Assembly: GCA_016929355.1 (NCBI GenBank)
Contig: JAFGJA010000566.1
Location: forward strand, 1-6,153
Direction: 5' to 3'
Length of the DNA: 6,153 nucleotides
Source of the DNA: Anaerolineae bacterium
Lineage (GTDB): Bacteria > Chloroflexota > Anaerolineae > Aggregatilineales > Aggregatilineaceae
Below, piece by piece: positions 1 through 4,240 of this stretch. Below the pieces are notes generated by a model. The model had not been told where the DNA came from, made no database searches, and was given only the letters and a program-made list of their open reading frames with translations. How positions within the stretch are numbered: position 1 is the stretch's first letter; each line of letters begins with the position of its first letter. The translations under genes were made by a program, and so were the position numbers.

Positions 1-1
1 C

Positions 2-364
2 AACAGCGTGTTTTATCAGAACGCGGGCGCGATCTGGGTATCGCCTAAGCTGGCGCTGGATGTGCGTAACTCGGTGTTTTTCGGTTCCGGCAATGGCGAG
101 GAATTGATCTGGGACCCGATCACGGTGGGCGCGAGTTATGCCCCGATCAGCGCGCTCGAAGCGGCGGGCGGCGGCGCGGCTAACCTCGGTTTTGTCGATC
201 CGTTGTTTGCGAATCCGGCGGCGGGCGATTACAGTTGGAACGCGGACAGTCCCCTTTTGGATGCGGGTACGGCGGCGGTTGATCTGCCGGATTTTGATCT
301 GTATGGCAATCCGCGCGTGGTTGGGGTAGGGGTGGATGTTGGCCCGGTGGAGCGGCAAGAGTGA
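2..364 (+). CDS. 3' end of a secreted beta-helix (choice-of-anchor Q type) protein
   Basis: This is the C-terminal 120 codons of a gene that starts upstream of the window; the frame is open from the first bases, so the GTG at 8 is not taken as a start. The text contains 'VDPLFANPAAGDY', then 'SPLLDAGT', then 'DLYGNPRV' and a final 'DVGPVE'. This order (dPlF, SPaiDaG, D-x-x-GnpR, DiGA-E) is the signature of the C-terminal region of right-handed parallel beta-helix proteins called choice-of-anchor Q domain proteins. Members are normally large extracellular or surface proteins with pectate-lyase-like repeats; the substrate cannot be inferred from this end. The protein stops five residues after the DVGP motif, with no LPXTG, membrane helix or sorting tail. 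The stop is TGA. Identification of the domain class is confident; activity is unknown. Confidence 0.85.
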   Translation, partial: NSVFYQNAGAIWVSPKLALDVRNSVFFGSGNGEELIWDPITVGASYAPISALEAAGGGAANLGFVDPLFANPAAGDYSWNADSPLLDAGTAAVDLPDFDLYGNPRVVGVGVDVGPVERQE

Positions 365-382
365 GCCGCCGCGCGTATGAAT

Positions 383-388
383 TATAAT
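383..388 (+). promoter_or_regulatory. Possible -10 box (TATAAT) ahead of the antitoxin gene
   Basis: A perfect TATAAT lies 19 bp after the stop of the beta-helix gene and about 40 bp before the antitoxin start, the expected place for a sigma70-type -10 element. No good -35 hexamer is visible 15-19 bp upstream and there is no TG extension, so this is a weak call. The sequence GGTAAATCACC shortly downstream has GGT/ACC ends and could be a small operator, as toxin-antitoxin genes are usually autoregulated, but that is speculation. Confidence 0.4.
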
Positions 389-411
389 GGGGGTAAATCA
401 CCAAGTTTGAA

Positions 412-418
412 AGAGGAG
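412..418 (+). promoter_or_regulatory. Ribosome binding site that sets the antitoxin start
   Basis: AGAGGAG is a strong Shine-Dalgarno match. It overlaps the GTG at 418 and is only 2 bp from the ATG at 421, but it is 8 bp from the ATG at 427. It therefore favours 427 as the true start over the two earlier candidates. Confidence 0.65.
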
Positions 419-426
419 TGATGCGG

Positions 427-657
427 ATGGCAACCATACAGCATATGACGCTTGACGATTTGAAAACGTTCGTTGAGCAAACTGTTGATGAGCGTCTTTC
501 ACGATGGCTCGGCGCGTTCGAAATTGTGGAAGAACCGGAGTCTGATGCCAATTTGACATGGGATGATGTACGCGCTGCCGTTGAGCGTCATCGATGGACC
601 CCACCGCCAGGTGCAAAACCTTCATTGGACCTGCTGCGCGAAGATCGGGATAGCTGA
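427..657 (+). CDS. VapB-like antitoxin of a PIN-domain toxin-antitoxin pair
   Basis: A 76-residue acidic, mostly helical protein starting 'MATIQHMTLDDLKTF'. It ends in 'HRWTPPPGAKPS' followed by 'LDLLREDRDS', a tail I recognise from small proteins encoded directly before PIN-domain toxins in cyanobacteria and Chloroflexota. The N-terminal half would carry the dimer and operator-binding part, and the proline-rich C-terminal part would wrap the toxin; this division is inferred from the VapBC family. The start at 427 is chosen because of the Shine-Dalgarno spacing; GTG 418 or ATG 421 would add two or three residues. The stop overlaps the toxin start (TGATG), the usual translational coupling of such pairs. 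Base composition is visibly more AT-rich than the flanking genes, which fits acquisition by transfer. The gene looks intact although its partner is not. Confidence 0.75.
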   Translation: MATIQHMTLDDLKTFVEQTVDERLSRWLGAFEIVEEPESDANLTWDDVRAAVERHRWTPPPGAKPSLDLLREDRDS

Positions 658-869
658 TGGCAAACTATGTTGTTGATGCCAGTATTGTGATTGAATACCT
701 CATCACGGGAACATATACGCCAAATGTGCAAGCATTTTTTAATCAGGTGACAGCTAATGATCATTTGGTTGTGCCAGAGTTTTGCTTGCTGGAATGTACC
801 AATAAGGTGTGTCGCTCATTTCAATTACACATTTCACATGAGTTATTGGACTGTACAAACCCTCTATGA
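657..869 (+). pseudogene. 3'-truncated PIN-domain toxin (VapC-like)
   Basis: This frame encodes 70 residues beginning 'MANYVVDASIVIEYL', a textbook PIN-domain first strand with the first metal-binding Asp at D7, and continues to 'VVPEFCLLECTN' with the second conserved acid at E46. Active VapC-type RNases are about 130-140 residues and need two further acidic residues in the C-terminal half. Here recognisable similarity stops near residue 49 to 52; the remaining 18 or so residues look random and end in a TGA overlapping the ATG of the acetyltransferase (ATGA). I find no remaining PIN C-terminus in the other frames or downstream, so this looks like a deletion that removed the 3' half rather than a simple frameshift. 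The product, if made, should lack nuclease activity, though it might still bind the antitoxin. Confidence 0.75.
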
Positions 870-1372
870 TCACTATTCGTCCCTATACCGAATCAGACAT
901 TGTGGCGATAGGCTGCGTCATTGCGGATACCTACCGCCGGTTTAACCTGGACCAATTTTCGCCGGAGGAGCAAGCCCTGATGCTCGGTCCTTTTTTGCAC
1001 GCCTATTCGGATGATCCCGATCACTGTGCGGCGGTGGCGGCAGTGGTCCGCTCCGCTACGGTGCTGGTCGCTGATGATCAGGGCGAGGTGGTGGGCGTCT
1101 TGCGCGGGCGGCATGAACGGCTGGCGAGTCTCTTTGTGCGCGGCGATCAGCACCGCCGGGGGATTGGTCGCCAACTGGTCGAACGGTTCGAAGCCGACTC
1201 GATCCGGGATGGCGTCACCGTCATCCGTGTGTTGGCGACGTTTTATGCCATGCCCTTTTACGCGAAGATGGGCTATAAACGCTCGACGGGTGTTCGCTTC
1301 GTCCATAGTTTTGATGGTCCCGGTTTGCCCGCGCAGCCGATGAGAAAAGTATTGCCCCCCTATGACGCCTGA
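866..1372 (+). CDS. GNAT-family N-acetyltransferase
   Basis: A 168-residue cytoplasmic protein of normal GNAT length. The N-terminus 'MITIRPYTESDI' is the standard first strand and helix. Strand 4 is 'LASLFV' (86-91), and the acetyl-CoA pyrophosphate loop is 'HRRGIGRQL' (96-104), with His where the consensus has Arg or Gln. 'FYAKMGY' (131-137) supplies the conserved Tyr132, often the general acid, and the pfYeklGF-like motif. Members transfer an acetyl group from acetyl-CoA to an amine; the acceptor cannot be predicted. The ATG at 866 is retained because the protein family begins exactly there. It has no good Shine-Dalgarno site, so expression may rely on coupling to the truncated toxin frame through ATGA. 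Its 3' end overlaps the pentapeptide gene by 11 bp, indicating co-transcription. Confidence 0.85.
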   Translation: MITIRPYTESDIVAIGCVIADTYRRFNLDQFSPEEQALMLGPFLHAYSDDPDHCAAVAAVVRSATVLVADDQGEVVGVLRGRHERLASLFVRGDQHRRGIGRQLVERFEADSIRDGVTVIRVLATFYAMPFYAKMGYKRSTGVRFVHSFDGPGLPAQPMRKVLPPYDA

Positions 1373-2090
1373 GCAATTTATCGACCACATCCACGCCGGG
1401 AAAAAACGCTTTACCCGGTTGGACATCAACGGGGCTGATTTTACGGCATTGCAGGGCTATGATCTGGCGCTGCGCGACTGTACGTTTACGGATACGGATT
1501 TTTCCAACGCACAGCTAGAGGGGCTAAACTGCGATCAGTGTCACTTCATCAACTGCAAATTCACCGACGCGAATTTACAGGAAGCCACCTTCACCAACTC
1601 GACCTTTTACCGCAGTGGTCCGGCTAAGACGGTGTTTTTACGCGCGAATTTGCGGTTTACCACCTTCACCGATTGTGATCTCCGCATGTGCGATTTCGAG
1701 CGCGCGAATCTGTTCCGATCTGAGTTTAATAAGGTGAATGGGTTAGGGACAAATTTCTTCATGGCAGACTTCGACAATGCGGTCAAAATCGTTGATAGCA
1801 TGTTTCGGTACGCGGTCTTTACGGGCGCGCAGATGGAGAAGTGTGTGCTCACCAACAACCTGTTTATCCAGGCGGTGTTTCAGGGCGCAAAATTGGCCGG
1901 GGCCGAACTGATCGGCTGTGATTTGAGCGGCGCAACATGGCAGCACGCCGATGTGCGCGGGGCGGACGTGCGCGGGGCGAATATCCCCTCGTTTGATGTG
2001 CGGACGATGGACCTGACCGGCGTCAAAATTCTGGAGAGTCAGCAGCGTTTGTTGTTGGAGATGGCTGAGATCATCGTGTTTCCTGATTGA
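1362..2090 (+). CDS. Pentapeptide-repeat protein
   Basis: A 242-residue protein made almost wholly of degenerate A(D/N)LXX repeats from about residue 15 to 223. Clear units include 'ADFTA', 'TDFSNAQLEG', 'CKFTDANLQE', 'CDFERANLFR', 'AVFQGAKLAG', 'CDLSGATW' and 'ADVRGADVRGANI'. Such repeats fold as a four-sided right-handed beta-helix; Phe and Leu occupy the central inward position here. The short N-terminal helix (1-14) and the C-terminal segment 'SQQRLLLEMAEIIVF' cap the coil. There is no signal peptide, so it is probably cytoplasmic. Some pentapeptide proteins mimic DNA and protect gyrase (Qnr, MfpA), but most have no known role and nothing here points to gyrase. The start overlaps the acetyltransferase gene by 11 bp and lacks a strong ribosome binding site, so translational coupling is likely. 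Confidence 0.9.
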   Translation: MTPEQFIDHIHAGKKRFTRLDINGADFTALQGYDLALRDCTFTDTDFSNAQLEGLNCDQCHFINCKFTDANLQEATFTNSTFYRSGPAKTVFLRANLRFTTFTDCDLRMCDFERANLFRSEFNKVNGLGTNFFMADFDNAVKIVDSMFRYAVFTGAQMEKCVLTNNLFIQAVFQGAKLAGAELIGCDLSGATWQHADVRGADVRGANIPSFDVRTMDLTGVKILESQQRLLLEMAEIIVFPD

Positions 2091-2098
2091 GCTTCTAT

Positions 2099-2127
2099 TT
2101 GCCAGAATCCATCCGACTCGCTTTAAT
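2099..2127 (+). promoter_or_regulatory. Sigma70-like promoter for the tRNA deacylase gene
   Basis: TTGCCA (2099-2104) matches the -35 consensus at 5 of 6 positions, and TTTAAT (2122-2127) matches the -10 consensus at 5 of 6, with an ideal 17-bp spacer. Transcription would begin near 2134, leaving a leader of about 46 nt before the ATG at 2180. The site lies just after the pentapeptide stop, so the deacylase gene probably has its own transcript in addition to any read-through. Confidence 0.5.
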
Positions 2128-2164
2128 AGGTGGTGCGGGATGGGATGTTCTCAATCAATCACTT

Positions 2165-2169
2165 AAGGA
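2165..2169 (+). promoter_or_regulatory. Ribosome binding site supporting the start at 2180
   Basis: AAGGA lies 10 bp before the ATG at 2180. The alternative in-frame TTG at 2087 has no Shine-Dalgarno site and sits upstream of the proposed promoter. Confidence 0.6.
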
Positions 2170-2179
2170 CATAATACTC

Positions 2180-2656
2180 ATGACTCTCAGTCCAAGCGCG
2201 CAAAAAGTACAGGATGCTCTCACCGAACGCGGCTTCGGCGCGATCACGGTGGTTGAATTACCCGGCTCGACCCGCACGTCTGCCGAAGCTGCCGCCGCGA
2301 TTGGCTGCACCGTCGCGCAGATTGCCAAATCGTTGATCTTCAAAGGGAAAGAGAGCGGCGATCCGATTCTGGTGATCGCCAGTGGCACGAATCGCGTCAA
2401 CACCCAGACGATCAAAGCGCTGGTGGGCGAAGCCATCGAGAAGCCGGACGCGGATTTTGTGCGCGAAAAAACGGGCTTTGCCATTGGCGGTATTCCGCCG
2501 GTAGGTCATGTGCAGCCGGTGACGACGTTCATTGATGAAGAGTTGCTGCACTATGACGAAATCTGGGCCGCCGCCGGGACGCCGCACGCGGTTTTTAAGC
2601 TGTTGTCGGGCGATCTCGCCCCAATGACCGGCGGGCGTGTGATCACGGTGACGTAG
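2180..2656 (+). CDS. YbaK/ProX-type aminoacyl-tRNA deacylase
   Basis: A 158-residue cytoplasmic protein, the usual size of free-standing YbaK/EbsC proteins. It begins 'MTLSPSAQKVQDAL', carries 'TSAEAAAAIGC' and then 'IAKSLIFKG', whose Lys50 corresponds to the conserved lysine of the YbaK/ProX fold. Later come 'TGFAIGGIPPVGH' (98-110) and 'DEIWAAAGTPHAVFKL' (126-141), all hallmarks of the family. Known members hydrolyse mischarged tRNAs (for example Cys-tRNA(Pro) or Ala-tRNA(Pro)) as trans-editing factors; which substrate applies here is not decided by the sequence. The reading frame stays open upstream to a TTG at 2087, adding 31 residues, but the family start, the Shine-Dalgarno site at 2165 and the promoter all favour 2180. 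The gene ends in TAG; no terminator is visible after it. Confidence 0.88.
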   Translation: MTLSPSAQKVQDALTERGFGAITVVELPGSTRTSAEAAAAIGCTVAQIAKSLIFKGKESGDPILVIASGTNRVNTQTIKALVGEAIEKPDADFVREKTGFAIGGIPPVGHVQPVTTFIDEELLHYDEIWAAAGTPHAVFKLLSGDLAPMTGGRVITVT

Positions 2657-2663
2657 AATTAAC

Positions 2664-2690
2664 CGCAGAGAACACAAAGAACGCAGAGAA
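2664..2690. repeat. Three tandem 9-bp units (CGCAGAGAA type)
   Basis: The units CGCAGAGAA, CACAAAGAA and CGCAGAGAA follow each other without spacers; the outer two are identical and the middle one differs at two positions. The array lies 8 bp after the deacylase stop. It resembles the purine-rich CGCAGAG/CACAGAG arrays that I recall from intergenic regions of many unrelated bacteria. No function is known to me. Confidence 0.65.
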
Positions 2691-2726
2691 AATCAAGTCA
2701 AAAGCAAAAGAAAACCAAGATTATAT

Positions 2727-2732
2727 AGGGGA
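2727..2732 (+). promoter_or_regulatory. Ribosome binding site of the secreted hydrolase
   Basis: AGGGGA lies 11 bp before the ATG at 2744. A second in-frame ATG at 2753 would be 20 bp away, too far, so the site favours the earlier start, which also gives the signal peptide its positive N-terminus (MRR). Confidence 0.55.
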
Positions 2733-2743
2733 TAGAAAATATT

Positions 2744-4036
2744 ATGCGACGAATGACCCCCATACTGTTAATCCTCATTTTGTTGATCGCTGCACTCCCG
2801 GCGGGCTTTTCCGCAGGACAGCTAACAACTTATGCGCAGGGGCCGGACGCCTGGACCACCATCGATCTTAATATGCGTGCCGCGCCCAATCATGATACTG
2901 TGATTGCGATTCTGCCGCCCAACACGGGCTTGATCTTCGAAGCGCGCGATGCGGGCATGAATTGGCTGCTGGGCCATACCGAAGATGGGCTGTATCGCGG
3001 CTGGGTCGTGACGACCTACCTGACCTATGCTACTGGATTTTCGGCAGCGCGGCTGCCTGTCTCGGAGGAAGTCGTAACGGCGGGCAGTCCCCCACCAGCC
3101 GCCGATCAGGGGCAGGCGGCAGCGAGCGATTCCGGTGCGTCGGATGTGCCCGCGATGCCCCCCTCAACGGGTACGAAAGCCAATGGCACGATTGAATCGA
3201 TGACGCTGATCTACGAATCGGCGCGTTCCGAATATTATCACCTGACCTATTGGAGCGATGGCCTGCGCATCAACGGTTACATTGGTTTCCCGAAAGGCGG
3301 CGGCCCCTATCCGGCTATGATCTATAACCGGGGCGGCTGGGGCGATTCCGGGATGCTGACCGGGATCGAGATCGTGCCGTTTGTGGAAACGGGCTTCGTT
3401 GCGGCGGGGTCACAGTATCGCGGCAATGCGGGCAGTGAAGGTATTTCATCGTTCGGCCACGGCGACGTGATCGACGTGTTGAATCTGCTCGTGCTGCTGC
3501 AACAGCATCCCAAAGTAGACGCTTCCCGCGTTGGTATGATGGGCGGATCGCGGGGGGGGATGGTGACCTATATGGCGCTCAAACATGAAACGGAATCCGG
3601 CTATAATCGCATCCGCGTGGCGGTGACGGTGGGTGGTCTGGCCGATCTGCCGATGTGGTACTACGACAGCCCGGATTTTCAAAACGTGCTGCAAATCATG
3701 GTCGGACCTTCCCCCGAAGCTGCGCCGGAACAATATCAGGTACGATCCGCTACCTATTGGCCGGGATCGATTGGCGTGCCTTTATTACTGCTGCACGGCG
3801 GCAACGATTGGATCATCTCGCCGGAGCAGTCGCGCAAGCTGTACGAGGGTATGAAAGCCGCCGGACGTGATGTGTCGCTGATGGTTTTTGAGGGCGACAA
3901 TCATGAATTGACCGGGCAGTTGGGCGGCTATCGTGACGCGATCCAGTGGATGGGAACCTACATGCGCAACGGCACGACGTATCAAGATCAGTGGGACAAT
4001 ATTCGGGCCGCGACGCAAGCTATCGCCGCGCGGTAA
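2744..4036 (+). CDS. Secreted SH3-domain alpha/beta hydrolase (S9/dienelactone hydrolase-like)
   Basis: A 430-residue exported protein in three parts. Residues 1-31 are a signal peptide (MRR, a Leu/Ile-rich core, likely cleavage near 'TTYA-QG'). Residues about 36-97 form a bacterial SH3-like domain with the typical 'LNMRAAPNHDTVIAILPPNT' opening and 'GWVVTTYLTY' close. Residues about 108-148 are a Pro/Ala/Ser/Gly-rich linker. From about 150 to 410 lies an alpha/beta hydrolase with a complete triad: Ser269 in 'GGSRGG', Asp355 in 'HGGNDW' and His387 in 'GDNHE'. The 'QYRGNAGSEG' segment and following helix resemble the catalytic domain of prolyl oligopeptidase (S9) and dienelactone hydrolases. 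It probably acts outside the membrane on a peptide or ester, with the SH3 part binding cell wall or another surface; substrate unknown. No beta-propeller is present, unlike classical S9 peptidases. Confidence 0.87.
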   Translation: MRRMTPILLILILLIAALPAGFSAGQLTTYAQGPDAWTTIDLNMRAAPNHDTVIAILPPNTGLIFEARDAGMNWLLGHTEDGLYRGWVVTTYLTYATGFSAARLPVSEEVVTAGSPPPAADQGQAAASDSGASDVPAMPPSTGTKANGTIESMTLIYESARSEYYHLTYWSDGLRINGYIGFPKGGGPYPAMIYNRGGWGDSGMLTGIEIVPFVETGFVAAGSQYRGNAGSEGISSFGHGDVIDVLNLLVLLQQHPKVDASRVGMMGGSRGGMVTYMALKHETESGYNRIRVAVTVGGLADLPMWYYDSPDFQNVLQIMVGPSPEAAPEQYQVRSATYWPGSIGVPLLLLHGGNDWIISPEQSRKLYEGMKAAGRDVSLMVFEGDNHELTGQLGGYRDAIQWMGTYMRNGTTYQDQWDNIRAATQAIAAR

Positions 4037-4061
4037 CAGCGCCACCAGCGATCACAACTGA

Positions 4062-4087
4062 GGCCGGGCGCAGTTTATGGCCCGGTC
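4062..4087 (+). terminator. GC-rich hairpin after the hydrolase gene, possible terminator
   Basis: GGCCGGGC (4062-4069) pairs with GCCCGGTC (4080-4087) over 8 bp including one G-U, closing a 10-nt loop, 26 bp after the hydrolase stop. The position suits a transcription end, but no T-tract follows, so it is not a classical intrinsic terminator. It may instead stall polymerase or protect the 3' end of the mRNA. Confidence 0.45.
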
Positions 4088-4109
4088 CAATGGGATGTGG
4101 TCCAAACTA

Positions 4110-4225
4110 ATGGAGAAAACAATTAAAAGTGGCCCCATGTAGGGGCTGACCAGCGTGTCGGCCCAGGGCGAACACATTGGTTCGCCCCTACGTGAGATCA
4201 TGCCAAATCTACATATTTTCTCCAT
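4110..4225. repeat. 10-bp inverted repeat enclosing a 96-bp structured core
   Basis: ATGGAGAAAA at 4110-4119 is the exact reverse complement of TTTTCTCCAT at 4216-4225. The enclosed 96 bp contain the twin-hairpin element at 4139-4191. The right arm ends one base before the Shine-Dalgarno site (AAGGA, 4227-4231) of the membrane-protein gene, so pairing of the arms in RNA could affect access to that site. It could mark the ends of a small non-autonomous mobile element, or be a regulatory stem; no flanking target-site duplication is evident. Confidence 0.55.
4139..4191. repeat. 53-bp twin-hairpin palindromic element
   Basis: The element begins GTAGGGGC (4139-4146) and ends with its exact reverse complement GCCCCTAC (4184-4191). 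Inside are two adjacent hairpins with 8-bp stems and 6-nt loops: GGGCTGAC/GTCGGCCC (4143-4164, one T-G pair) and GGGCGAAC/GTTCGCCC (4166-4187, perfect). The right half, reverse-complemented, aligns with the left half without gaps. The differences in the stems are paired, so both stems survive. This layout is like REP/BIME or MITE-type intergenic repeats. I recall similar GTAGGGGCG-ended palindromes in other bacterial genomes but cannot confirm a named family. Confidence 0.75.
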
Positions 4226-4226
4226 G

Positions 4227-4231
4227 AAGGA
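4227..4231 (+). promoter_or_regulatory. Ribosome binding site of the membrane protein gene
   Basis: AAGGA lies 9 bp before the ATG at 4241 and immediately follows the right arm of the 10-bp inverted repeat. It fixes the start at 4241. Confidence 0.6.
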
Positions 4232-4240
4232 AACCAAACA

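Noticed and set aside
180..551. A 123-residue minus-strand open frame spanning the beta-helix end and the antitoxin
   Set aside because: It crosses two plus-strand genes and their intergenic promoter region, has Pro/Ser/Arg-rich text and no family motif.
807..845. CATTTCA direct repeat and CTCAT/ATGAG inverted pair in the toxin remnant tail
   Set aside because: Very short matches in AT-richer sequence; expected by chance and not linked to a clear promoter or insertion boundary.
893..1429. A 178-residue minus-strand open frame opposite the acetyltransferase
   Set aside because: It is fully antisense to a gene with clear family motifs; its text is His/Arg-rich and low in normal secondary-structure patterns, and it has no ribosome binding site.
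2087..2179. TTG at 2087 as the start of the deacylase gene
   Set aside because: No Shine-Dalgarno site, located upstream of the likely promoter, and the family N-terminus begins at the ATG at 2180.
2258..2677. A 139-residue minus-strand open frame opposite the deacylase
   Set aside because: Shadow frame caused by GC-rich codon use; Arg/His-rich text with no recognisable domain, against a convincing plus-strand gene.
4084..4105. Direct repeat GGTCCAA (4084-4090 and 4099-4105) as an operator
   Set aside because: Only 7 bp, two copies, partly within the GC-rich hairpin arm; no symmetry or promoter next to it to support regulator binding.
4037..4240. CRISPR array, riboswitch or small-RNA gene in the long intergenic region
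   Set aside because: Only one copy of the palindromic unit and no regularly spaced repeats; no known riboswitch core is recognisable, and no promoter-plus-terminator pair defines a separate RNA.
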